The notes under the pieces: model-generated
The model's input: only the letters and a program-made list of their open reading frames with translations
Databases searched by the model: none
Told to the model about the DNA's origin: nothing
Made by a program: the position numbers and the translations under genes
In this document: positions 1-7,293 of the stretch, piece after piece
Position numbering within the stretch: the stretch's first letter is position 1
Layout of the letters: each line of letters starts with the position of its first letter
Assembly: GCA_004554425.1 (NCBI GenBank)
Contig: SFMI01000070.1
Span: 1 to 10,777, forward strand
Reading direction: 5' to 3'
DNA from: Candidatus Saccharimonadota bacterium
GTDB lineage: Bacteria; Eremiobacterota; Xenobia; Xenobiales; Xenobiaceae
DNA length: 10,777 nt

Positions 1-1
1 T

Positions 2-241
2 GTTGGCATCAAAAGTTTAGCCAATTCTACTTACTCAAAAGTTATACTTATCACTCTCTGGCTAATAATAATCCCTACTCTACTTTCTCAATGCGGCCAT
101 AATGTTTTTTATGAATGGGATGAACCTATCAACCCTAGATATTATCGTGTTCCTATGTCTGAATGTTGCCGCTACCCCGGCGATCATATATCGGGACAGC
201 TACCCTCAGAGAAAAGGAAATCTTCTCCAAGTAACTTTTAA
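2..241 (+). CDS. Possible small lipoprotein, 5' end cut by window edge
   Basis: An open frame runs from the left edge to a TAA at 239-241 (79 visible residues) with no ATG, GTG or TTG start before position 154, so any real start lies outside the window. Visible residues 13-30 are a Lys followed by a strongly hydrophobic run (KVILITLWLIIIPTLLSQ), then Cys31. This looks like a signal peptide II or a membrane anchor, although Gln just before the Cys is atypical for a lipobox. After the Cys the chain turns polar and rich in Pro, Tyr and Arg (for example YEWDEPINPRYYRVP). I do not recognise the family. The overlapping frame at 102-299 lacks this protein-like organisation. Inference: a small secreted or anchored protein. 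It may be unrelated to the methyltransferase downstream, 108 bases away. Confidence 0.42.
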   Translation, partial: VGIKSLANSTYSKVILITLWLIIIPTLLSQCGHNVFYEWDEPINPRYYRVPMSECCRYPGDHISGQLPSEKRKSSPSNF

Positions 242-242
242 C

Positions 243-271
243 TTGTTGTCTTTTACAAATCAATCTAGGAT
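243..271 (+). promoter_or_regulatory. Weak candidate promoter before the methyltransferase
   Basis: TTGTTG (243-248) and TAGGAT (266-271) are separated by 17 bases, upstream of the methyltransferase start at 350. Only 3 of 6 and 4 of 6 bases match the sigma70 consensus, so this is a guess. No GC-rich terminator separates the preceding small frame from this region, so co-transcription with it is equally possible. Confidence 0.2.
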
Positions 272-349
272 TTTTGCCAAAACAGCAGTATACCTTTAAA
301 TGGTCTTTTTTTAACTTATAAAAAGAATAAGCGGCGGAGATATTTTATT

Positions 350-1906
350 ATGTTTTTCAAACAATGGATGCATAATTTTGCCAATCCCGGCATAAAATGG
401 GGCGGTTCTTATGTTTTACGCCGTATGAACCAAGAACATATTCCCCTTTTCAATTTTGCCAGTCAATTTTTTGAAATTCCCGTTAACGGAACTGTTTTAG
501 ATGTAGGCTGCGGAGGCGGCCACCATTTAGCTATGTTGCGCAAAAAGCGTCACAGCGCTCTCATATACGGTGTAGATATATCTCACTTGAGCGTCAAAGC
601 TTCCATCGCCTACAACCAAGAAGCTGTCGATATGGGCTTAGCTAAAGTTGTCCAAGGTGACGTTTGCGAATTGCCTTTTTCCGATAATTGGTTCGATTTA
701 GTAACAGCTTCAGAGACAGTCTACTTTTGGCCAGACGTTCAAAAAGGCTTTGAAGAGATTTATCGCGTTCTCAAGCCGGGAGGCACCGTAGCAATTTATT
801 GTGATAGTTGCGATCCTATAGCCGAAAAGAAACACACCGATTTAATTCCCGGTATGCATGTTTATACTTCCGAAGAGCTACGAAATTTCGCCCAACAAGC
901 TAAATTTCTCAATATCAAAGTAAACCTCAGCGAAGATGGAAAAATTTGCTTAACCGCTCAAAAAGAAGGTTCTTTTCACAAGATTCCTTTCTTTTACGTA
1001 GGCAATCCTTACAATACTCTGGCTGCTCTTTGGGCCCGCACTTTGGAAGCCCGCCAGCCTGTGCCTATTCTGGAAGATCAAAATGCTTTAGACGTAGTTA
1101 GCAATATAAATTACGATTTCAGCTATTTTGCCGATCTCGGTATCGATCAAGTAGGTTTGGCAGTACGCGACTACTTAATCGATCGTATGCTCAAAAATTT
1201 CCTGGAAAAAAATCAAGATGTCACTATCATCAACTTGGCTCCTGGCTTAGATACTCGTTTACATCGCATTCCAGAAAATACTTACAAAAAATGGATTGAT
1301 ATCGACGTCCCTTTGAACTTAGATTTGCGCCGCGCTTTCTTCAGTCAAGCCGACAAATTAGAAGTAATAGCCAAAAGTATTACTGACTTTAGCTGGATTG
1401 ATAATATAAGCAGAGCTAATGAGCCTAAAGTTATCATTGCCCAAGATCTTTTTGCTTACATTGAACTTGATACTATCAAAACTTTTTTAACTAAATTGGC
1501 TCGCAAATTCGCTTCTATCGATGTTATTTTCGATTTGCCTTCTGCCGAAGAGATGAAAGAAAATCACACCATGACCCTCCCTCCGACCGTCGTCAATAAA
1601 AGGCCCAACGCCAGACCTTCCAAAAAGATAAATATTACCGAAAGTGCCCAACGTCCGCGAATTTTATGGACTTTGCAAAACGTCTTTGAAGTGCAAAAAT
1701 GGTGCAAAGCTATTCGAGTTGTAGAAGAACGTAACTTGTTCGACTACGATAAAAAACGCTGGGGCTGGCGCGGTTTTATTGCTCGCTTGCCAAGCAATAG
1801 AGCCAGAATGTCCCACAATGTTGTCCAGATAAGATTAAAACGCGAACTTTTAATCGATGAAAAAGATCGCGAGGTAAAGAAAAGGGGCATAGAAACAGAT
1901 ATTTAG
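350..1906 (+). CDS. Fused class I SAM methyltransferase / LCM (TcmP-type) methyltransferase
   Basis: 518 aa, preceded by GGAGA at 336-340, nine bases before the ATG. Residues about 1-205 form a class I SAM-dependent methyltransferase: motif I VLDVGCGGG at 49-57, the acidic end of the second strand in YGVDIS at 73-78, and the VQGDVCELPF segment at 101-110. The following SETVYFWPDV and YRVLKPGGTV (138-147) are typical of the Methyltransf_11/25 group. Residues about 221-500 resemble the leucine carboxyl methyltransferase superfamily, as in TcmP-like O-methyltransferases: ALWARTLEARQP (226-237), NINYDFSYF (252-260), a GLDTRLHR motif (299-306) and WIDIDVP (315-321). No signal peptide or membrane segment is seen, so it is probably cytosolic. 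The substrate cannot be read from the sequence; both halves suggest methyl transfer to a small molecule or a carboxyl/hydroxyl group. It is transcribed alone, convergent with the helicase gene. Confidence 0.85.
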   Translation: MFFKQWMHNFANPGIKWGGSYVLRRMNQEHIPLFNFASQFFEIPVNGTVLDVGCGGGHHLAMLRKKRHSALIYGVDISHLSVKASIAYNQEAVDMGLAKVVQGDVCELPFSDNWFDLVTASETVYFWPDVQKGFEEIYRVLKPGGTVAIYCDSCDPIAEKKHTDLIPGMHVYTSEELRNFAQQAKFLNIKVNLSEDGKICLTAQKEGSFHKIPFFYVGNPYNTLAALWARTLEARQPVPILEDQNALDVVSNINYDFSYFADLGIDQVGLAVRDYLIDRMLKNFLEKNQDVTIINLAPGLDTRLHRIPENTYKKWIDIDVPLNLDLRRAFFSQADKLEVIAKSITDFSWIDNISRANEPKVIIAQDLFAYIELDTIKTFLTKLARKFASIDVIFDLPSAEEMKENHTMTLPPTVVNKRPNARPSKKINITESAQRPRILWTLQNVFEVQKWCKAIRVVEERNLFDYDKKRWGWRGFIARLPSNRARMSHNVVQIRLKRELLIDEKDREVKKRGIETDI

Positions 1907-1924
1907 AAACCGCTCCCTTCGCAT

Positions 1925-1965
1925 ATTGCCCAAGTTTTTAAAAAGCAACTCGGGCAGTATTTTTT
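1925..1965 (+). terminator. Rho-independent terminator of the methyltransferase gene
   Basis: The arms at 1925-1936 (ATTGCCCAAGTT) and 1947-1958 (AACTCGGGCAGT) pair over 12 positions with one G-U wobble and one A-C mismatch, around a 10-base loop. A run of six T follows at 1960-1965. The hairpin lies 18 bases past the stop codon. On the opposite strand there is no T run after the stem, so it serves the helicase gene poorly, if at all. Confidence 0.85.
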
Positions 1966-2113
1966 AGAAAAGAAAATCAGCCGAAAGTAAGCCGGTTCGG
2001 AACCATTGATAAGCTTGCTGCACCAAAATATCACTCTTATTATAAATTACTGGACAATCAGGCGGTAAAGAATGTAAGAAATAATGACGGTAATTTTTGC
2101 CGACATACAAATC
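1964..2113 (-). pseudogene. Out-of-frame C-terminal remnant of the DinG-like helicase
   Basis: In a frame shifted relative to the helicase gene, this stretch encodes DLYVGKNYRHYFLHSLP followed by about 30 further residues to a TAA at 1964-1966. The pattern D...K.Y...FL.SLP is what DinG/XPD-type helicases carry shortly after motif VI. In the helicase's own frame the same DNA gives an unrelated tail and an early stop at 2058. The remnant has no start of its own and I read it as the original 3' end of the gene, disconnected by an indel near 2112. About 11 residues that usually lie between motif VI and this segment also appear to be missing. Confidence 0.7.
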
Positions 2114-4337
2114 GCACCAAACGTCCGAAACCTTGGCAAAACTTGAGTACAGCCAAAGGAATAGCATATTTGCGAAAAGCTTGGTCGCCCATACTTTTAG
2201 AGCGAATCTTAAAGAAGGGATTATCCGGCGAAGTAAAAGGCAAACGCAAAATTACTACGCAAGAAAGCGCTTCGCCAGCAACATCGACTCCTTCCCAAAA
2301 CGAATTGGTGCCAACAAGCACTATTTTTTCGCCTCTTTCTTTGGCCAAGCGTAAGCGTTCTATTTGTTCAGCTCTAAGTCCGGAACTTTGTTTCAATAAA
2401 GTCAGACCGAATTTAGCCAAAGGGTGCAACAATATATCATATATTTTTTCTACTTCGTAGCGAGAAGTAGCCAAAATGAGCATACGTCCCTGCCATAATT
2501 TCGCAGCTTGAATAATAAAACGCACCGCTTGGTTTAAAAAAGCATTACTAGCTTCATTTGAAGAACCTGAGCGTCCCAAATCGCTAGTTATTGCCAAGAG
2601 AGCTTGATATTCATAATGAAAAGGACTTCTAAAGCTTAGTTTATTTACTCTACTCTGCTCAATTTTATCTACGCCAGTTCTAGAGCAGAAAAAGTCAAAA
2701 CTATCATCTATTTTTAAGGTGGCTGAAGTAGCAACAGCCGAAGGTACTTGTTGCCAAAAAACTGAGGCTAAATAATCACTAATATCAATTCTAGCCGCTC
2801 GCAACCTTACACCATTGCGTCCCTTTTCCATCCAATGGCCCAAAGTATCAGTTTCGTCACTAATATCGTGACAAATCAGAAAATTTTGCATAAAGCTGTC
2901 TAGTTGCTCCAGAGCGCTAGACAACAGAACCCCTGGTTGATTGTCACTTTCATCAATTTCAGCCCGCTCGGCAATATCTTTCCAAAGCCCTTCTATTTCT
3001 CTAAGCTGGGCCAAGCAACTATTACAAGCACTTTTTATTTTTTCCGCTCCAAGAGCTAAACTTTGTCCCCAACCTCCAGATACAGCTAACCATTTACTGT
3101 TTAGCATAGCTACAGAAGATTTTCTTTCAAAGCAGTCCAATTGGCTATAAGCTTCATTAAAGTAATAATCTTCTAAAGCCTTAAAATACGGAGCCACACT
3201 TTCACGTAAATTTTGAAAAGCTCCATAATAAAAGCTTTTTAAAGCCAGTAAAGCTTTATCTTCACTCCCGTAAGGCAAATAAGCCCCCAACCTATGTACA
3301 GCTTCAGCTAGATTATTGAACCACCCCGAAGGATAACTCAAGTTGCTGTCCTTTGCTAAAGAAGGCGCCAATTTACTATACATATTGCCTATTTGCTCAT
3401 CAATAAGCATCATTTGCTCAGTGGAATCAGTTTTATGCTCTTTATCTTCTCCAAACTCAGAACGTTTAACAGCAGCAAAACTGGTAAAAAATTCGCTACT
3501 AACGGAGCCATCAAAAGAATTAGACATTTGCTCAATAGCAACATCTTCAAAATGATGAGCTTCATCAATAATGCAAGCCCCTATTTGAGGTACTAATCGG
3601 CTTAAACTATCTTGACGCAATACAGCACACAATAAAGCGTGATTGGCCACACAAACATCGGCACCGCCCAAAAGAGCTCGCTCTTTATAAAAATAGCAAT
3701 TATGAAAATAGCGGCAACTGCGTTTGGTGCAGCTGAGAGACTCGGCGCAAATATGGGGCCAGAGAGTATCGTCCCAAGCACAAAATCTTTTGGTAAGACG
3801 GCGAAAATCGGCAGTTAGTCCACGTAAAGGTTCTTCTTCTTGCAATTCAGGGTGAAAAAGAGAGTAGTTGTCTGTTTCTATACAGTCACCAATACAGCCT
3901 AAAAGCTCAGCGTATTGCGGATATTGTCTAAGATTTTGCAACATGCGATAAAAGCGCATTAAACACAAATAGCGAGTGCGTCCCAAAGCTTGAATAAGAC
4001 GAAAAGGCATGCCTAAACGCTCTCGCACAAAAGGATAATCTTTGTCAAATATTTGTTGTTGCAAATTAGTAGTATAAGTTGCGATTAAAGTCTGCCCGCC
4101 TCCATATTTAGTACGCCAAATAACACTAGGTACCAAATATGCCAAAGTTTTGCCTACTCCGGTACCGGCTTGAGCCAATAGCACTCCACCTTGAGCAATA
4201 GTTTTAGCAGTAGCTAAAGCCATTTTCACCTGCTCTTGGCGCACACTGTACTTGCTGCGAGACGGAATTAGTTCTGTAAAAACTTTCTCCACATCATGAA
4301 GATAAGCTTCAACATTTCCCTTCTGTTCAGCGGCCAT
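2058..4337 (-). CDS. dinG: DinG-like Fe-S superfamily 2 DNA helicase, C-terminus frameshifted
   Basis: 759 aa from the ATG at 4337. The family consists of ATP-dependent 5'-3' helicases acting in repair and on R-loops or structured DNA. Seen in order: Walker A AQAGTGVGKT at 55-64; GRTRYLC with Cys125, then Cys203, Cys208 and Cys214 ahead of NHALL, the four probable 4Fe-4S ligands; DEAH at 258-261; motif III ATSATL at 536-541; motif V WEGVDVAG at 681-688; motif VI QGFGRLVR at 735-742. There is no N-terminal DnaQ-like exonuclease domain. The last 17 residues after motif VI do not resemble the family, because the true C-terminus lies in another frame. All ATPase motifs are intact, so the product may be partly active, or the gene may be an early pseudogene. 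It lies 124 bases after pnp, behind the pnp terminator, with no clear promoter of its own. Confidence 0.83.
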   Translation of the reverse strand: MAAEQKGNVEAYLHDVEKVFTELIPSRSKYSVRQEQVKMALATAKTIAQGGVLLAQAGTGVGKTLAYLVPSVIWRTKYGGGQTLIATYTTNLQQQIFDKDYPFVRERLGMPFRLIQALGRTRYLCLMRFYRMLQNLRQYPQYAELLGCIGDCIETDNYSLFHPELQEEEPLRGLTADFRRLTKRFCAWDDTLWPHICAESLSCTKRSCRYFHNCYFYKERALLGGADVCVANHALLCAVLRQDSLSRLVPQIGACIIDEAHHFEDVAIEQMSNSFDGSVSSEFFTSFAAVKRSEFGEDKEHKTDSTEQMMLIDEQIGNMYSKLAPSLAKDSNLSYPSGWFNNLAEAVHRLGAYLPYGSEDKALLALKSFYYGAFQNLRESVAPYFKALEDYYFNEAYSQLDCFERKSSVAMLNSKWLAVSGGWGQSLALGAEKIKSACNSCLAQLREIEGLWKDIAERAEIDESDNQPGVLLSSALEQLDSFMQNFLICHDISDETDTLGHWMEKGRNGVRLRAARIDISDYLASVFWQQVPSAVATSATLKIDDSFDFFCSRTGVDKIEQSRVNKLSFRSPFHYEYQALLAITSDLGRSGSSNEASNAFLNQAVRFIIQAAKLWQGRMLILATSRYEVEKIYDILLHPLAKFGLTLLKQSSGLRAEQIERLRLAKERGEKIVLVGTNSFWEGVDVAGEALSCVVILRLPFTSPDNPFFKIRSKSMGDQAFRKYAIPLAVLKFCQGFGRLVRFVCRQKLPSLFLTFFTA

Positions 4338-4346
4338 AACTTTGCT

Positions 4347-4350
4347 CTCC
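4347..4350 (-). promoter_or_regulatory. Ribosome binding site fixing the helicase start
   Basis: GGAG lies nine bases before the ATG at 4337. The same frame also has an upstream TTG at 4379, but that codon is inside the pnp terminator hairpin and has no ribosome binding site. The shorter, ATG-initiated product is therefore preferred. Confidence 0.75.
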
Positions 4351-4362
4351 GGTTTCCTTAAT

Positions 4363-4403
4363 AAAAAAAGCCAGCCCAACTCTGAAATTGAAACTGGCTT
4401 TTT
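4363..4403 (-). terminator. Rho-independent terminator of pnp
   Basis: AAAAAGCCAG (4394-4403 read on the - strand) pairs perfectly over 10 bases with CTGGCTTTTT (4365-4374), around a 19-base loop that can itself form a short CAA/TTG stem. A T run of seven (4363-4369) follows in the - direction. The stem is nearly symmetric and could also stop + strand transcripts weakly. It ends 25 bases before the helicase ATG, so helicase expression probably relies on read-through. Confidence 0.85.
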
Positions 4404-4411
4404 CGTTCTGA

Positions 4412-4455
4412 ATAAGCTGACTTCATTGGCTTTTCAGCTCCAGAAATCAGCTTAT
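4412..4455 (-). other. Hairpin in the pnp 3' untranslated region
   Basis: A perfect 9-base inverted repeat, ATAAGCTGA at 4412-4420 and TCAGCTTAT at 4447-4455, with a 26-base loop, begins seven bases past the pnp stop codon and lies upstream of the terminator. It has no T run of its own. Inference: a stabilising or processing hairpin in the pnp messenger. Confidence 0.5.
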
Positions 4456-4461
4456 GTATTA

Positions 4462-7293
4462 TTACATTTCAGAGCGGCGACGACGACGATGGCGGGTAGG
4501 CAAATCACTGTCGGGGCGGACATCCTGCCTAGGCTCATCATAAACGGGCTCGCGCATGATAGGCTCACGACGACGCATAGGAGGTACTTCATCATACATC
4601 GGCTCACGACGACGCATAGGAGGAAGTTCATCGTACATAGGCTCACGACGACGGCTCATAGGACGCTCGTTAAAAGCGGGCTCACGACGGCGAGCAGAAG
4701 CAATGTGCTCATCGTAACCAGGGTCACGCATAATCGGCTCGCGCATATTGGCTTCACGACGGCGAGCAGGCATCACTCTGGAATCATAAAGATCTTCTTG
4801 ATAACGGGGAGCGACAGAACGCTCTTCACGCAACACTCTAGCAGCAGCTCTATCTGCGCGCTCAGGTTCGCGGCGAGAACGCTTAGGAGCTCTTTCCACA
4901 CGTTCGTAACGCTCGGGAGCTTCCATACGCTCAATACGCTCAATACGCTCAATACGCTCAGGACGTTCAGGACGCTCAACACGCTCAGGACGCTCAACGC
5001 GTTCGGGGCGCTCAGGGCGCTCGATACGCTCGGGACGCTCAGCACGTTCGGGACGAGCAGGGCGAGGACGACGCTCAGGGCGAAGTTCGCCAACATCTAC
5101 AGGAGAATCGGCTTGAGCTAACTCTTCTTCAGTCCAAAGACCCTTGCGAGTGAGGTTAATACGGCCTAAGTTGTCAATTTCTTCAACTTTAACCTGAACA
5201 TGATCGCCAACGTGAAGGACGTCTTCTACGCTGCGAATGTGGGAAGGCTTAATCTTGGAGACATGGAGCAGACCTTCACGGCCGGGCAAAATCTCTACAA
5301 AAGCACCGAAGTCCATCAAACGGGCCACAGTACCATCATAGACTTCACCGGCTTGCACTTCACGTACCAAGTCGTTGATCATCTTGCAAGCCTTATCAGC
5401 GGCTTCGCTATTGGAAGCGGCCACAAAGACCTTACCGTCATTTTCGATTTCAACCTTAGCACCGGTTTCAGCAATAATCTTGTTGATAACTTTTCCACCC
5501 GGCCCAATGACGTCTTTGATACGCTCAGGAGCAACTTGCAAAGTGACAATCTTGGGAGCATAAGGAGAAAGATGATCGCGGTGCTGAGGAATAACCTCAT
5601 GGATCATTTCTAAAATTTCCAGGCGAGCGTCGCGGGCTTGGGCTAAAGCTTTGCCCAAAATGTCCATAGTCACGCCCTTCATCTTGATATCCATTTGCAA
5701 GGCGGTCACACCTTCGGCAGTACCTGTAACTTTGAAGTCCATCTCACCAAAAGCGTCTTCCATGCCCTGGATGTCGGTCAAGACTACATAGTTGTCACCT
5801 TTTTTAATTAAGCCCATAGCAATACCGGCTACAGGAGCTTTCAAAGGCACACCAGCGTCGAGCAAAGCCAAAGTGCTACCACAAGTGGAAGCCATAGAGC
5901 TGGAACCGTTAGATTCTAAAACATCGCTGACCACACGAATCGCGTAAGGGAATTCGTCAGCGCTAGGCAATACGGGCAACAAAGCTCTTTCAGCCAAAGC
6001 ACCGTGGCCAATTTCGCGGCGACCGGGGCTGCGCATAGCCTTAGCTTCACCTACGCTGAAAGGCGGGAAGTTATAGTGGTGCATATAGCGACGAGTGGTC
6101 TCACCAAAGACGTTGTCAAAAGTCTGAGCTTCAGACAAAGTGCCCAAAGTACAAGCAGAAAGTACCTGAGTTTGGCCACGGGTAAAGATACCGGAACCAT
6201 GAGTACGAGGCATAACGCCTACTTTGGCCCACAGAGGACGAATTTCAGTAACTTTACGACCGTCGGGGCGGATGCCTTCATCGACGATCATAGTCATGAG
6301 CTCATCTTCTTTAATGTGCTTAGAAATGGCAGCGTAGTCTTTCTCTGCACCAGCAATAGCACAAGTTTCCAAAGCAGCGGCTTTTTCTTCTTCACTCAAA
6401 GTGGTATCGGCTTCGATAGCAGCTTTGAGAGTGGTCAAATTGATAGCATCGAAAGCAACTTCGCGAGCGTGTTTCTCGATGACACGCATAGCTTTGGCGA
6501 TCTCATCAAATTGGTATTTGCGCACCAATACTTCCAAATCGGTGCTGGGAGTATAGACAGGATAATTCCCTTTGGGCTTACCACAAACGTCGACCAATTC
6601 TTCAATAGAAGCAATAATGGTGCGAATAGCTTCATGGGCGGCTTCAAAGGCTTTGACTAACAAAGCTTCGGGAACTTCTTGGCAACCGCACTCGACCATA
6701 TTGATGTTGGCTTTGGTACCGGCAACAGTTAAGTTTAAAGTGCTACTCTTAAGCTCAGTTTCGGTGGGGTTAATAACGAATTCGCCATTGATATAACCAA
6801 CGCGGACACCAGCAACGGGGCCGTCGAAAGGAATATCAGAAATGGACAAAGCGGCGCCAGCACCACAAAGAGCTAAAACATCGGGATTATTTTCGGTATC
6901 TACAGAAGTGCATAAACCGACGATGTGTACATCGTTACGGAAACCTTCGGGGAAAAGCGGACGGCAGGGACGGTCAATAACACGGGAGACTAAGATGGCT
7001 CTCTCCGGAGGACGACTCTCGCGCTTAATCCAACCGCCGGGAATCTTACCAGCGGCATACATTCTCTCTTCATAATCTACAGTTAAGGGGAAGAAATCGA
7101 CTCCCTCTCTGGGCATAGGGCTGGCGCATACAGTAACTAAAACAACGGTTTCACCGCTGCTAACCAATACGGCACCACCGGCTTGCTTGGCTACTTCGCC
7201 GGTTTCAAAGCGGATAGTACGGCTGCCGACATGGCACTCGACGACATGTTTCTCTTTCTCAACTCGAGAAAGCACGTCTGTCAACTTACTCAT
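4462..7293 (-). CDS. pnp: Polynucleotide phosphorylase with a long Arg/Glu repeat tail
   Basis: 943 aa, whereas the family is usually about 700. PNPase degrades RNA phosphorolytically from the 3' end, releasing nucleoside diphosphates; it is a cytosolic trimer and often a degradosome component. Seen: first RNase PH core about 14-145; the all-helical linker region about 240-325; second RNase PH core about 340-560, with GEMDFK containing Asp519 and Lys521, and Asp513, matching the metal-binding and catalytic residues of E. coli PNPase; KH domain about 582-640 with GPGG at 597-600; S1 domain about 650-717. After residue 735 comes a tail not found in typical PNPases: an ERx array at 749-801, a basic segment, then an RRREP..YDE array at 844-919, ending in RHRRRRRSEM. 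The start is the ATG at 7293 with AAGGAG at 7305-7310. It follows rpsO, the usual arrangement. Confidence 0.97.
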   Translation of the reverse strand: MSKLTDVLSRVEKEKHVVECHVGSRTIRFETGEVAKQAGGAVLVSSGETVVLVTVCASPMPREGVDFFPLTVDYEERMYAAGKIPGGWIKRESRPPERAILVSRVIDRPCRPLFPEGFRNDVHIVGLCTSVDTENNPDVLALCGAGAALSISDIPFDGPVAGVRVGYINGEFVINPTETELKSSTLNLTVAGTKANINMVECGCQEVPEALLVKAFEAAHEAIRTIIASIEELVDVCGKPKGNYPVYTPSTDLEVLVRKYQFDEIAKAMRVIEKHAREVAFDAINLTTLKAAIEADTTLSEEEKAAALETCAIAGAEKDYAAISKHIKEDELMTMIVDEGIRPDGRKVTEIRPLWAKVGVMPRTHGSGIFTRGQTQVLSACTLGTLSEAQTFDNVFGETTRRYMHHYNFPPFSVGEAKAMRSPGRREIGHGALAERALLPVLPSADEFPYAIRVVSDVLESNGSSSMASTCGSTLALLDAGVPLKAPVAGIAMGLIKKGDNYVVLTDIQGMEDAFGEMDFKVTGTAEGVTALQMDIKMKGVTMDILGKALAQARDARLEILEMIHEVIPQHRDHLSPYAPKIVTLQVAPERIKDVIGPGGKVINKIIAETGAKVEIENDGKVFVAASNSEAADKACKMINDLVREVQAGEVYDGTVARLMDFGAFVEILPGREGLLHVSKIKPSHIRSVEDVLHVGDHVQVKVEEIDNLGRINLTRKGLWTEEELAQADSPVDVGELRPERRPRPARPERAERPERIERPERPERVERPERVERPERPERIERIERIERMEAPERYERVERAPKRSRREPERADRAAARVLREERSVAPRYQEDLYDSRVMPARRREANMREPIMRDPGYDEHIASARRREPAFNERPMSRRREPMYDELPPMRRREPMYDEVPPMRRREPIMREPVYDEPRQDVRPDSDLPTRHRRRRRSEM
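4537..4764 (-). repeat. 39-nt coding repeat array in pnp (RRREPMYDE.PPM units)
   Basis: The array encodes PNPase residues 844-919. Units starting with RRRE begin at residues 844, 868, 881, 894 and 907; the last three intervals are exactly 13 residues. At DNA level 4562-4600 and 4601-4639 are nearly identical 39-base units. The charge pattern alternates Arg-rich (RRREP) with acidic or aromatic (YDE) stretches. Confidence 0.85.
4891..5049 (-). repeat. 9-nt coding repeat array in pnp (ERx units)
   Basis: The array encodes PNPase residues 749-801 as about 18 consecutive Glu-Arg-x triplets, with x mostly Pro, Val or Ile and one Glu-Ala variant at 791. On the + strand this appears as repeated ACGCTCAAT/ACGCTCAGG 9-mers. 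Such a short-period array is prone to copy-number change by slippage; every gain or loss of a unit keeps the frame. Confidence 0.87.

Noticed and set aside
102..299. 65-residue + strand frame starting at an ATG near the left edge.
   Set aside because: No ribosome binding site precedes it, and an overlapping frame gives a more protein-like product with a signal-like N-terminus.
4338..4379. TTG start giving the helicase 14 extra N-terminal residues.
   Set aside because: The codon sits inside the pnp terminator stem-loop, and a good ribosome binding site precedes the later ATG instead.
4537..4764. Regularly spaced 39-base repeats resembling a CRISPR array.
   Set aside because: Units are directly adjacent without unique spacers, in frame with pnp, and no cas genes are present.
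4342..5121. Long + strand open frame with Thr/Leu-rich repeats opposite the end of pnp.
   Set aside because: Its repeats are the mirror of the Arg/Glu repeat arrays in pnp; the low-complexity coding DNA keeps the opposite strand open. It has no ribosome binding site or family resemblance.
6004..6660. 218-residue + strand open frame opposite the middle of pnp.
   Set aside because: Antisense to highly conserved PNPase core sequence; no ribosome binding site or recognisable motif.
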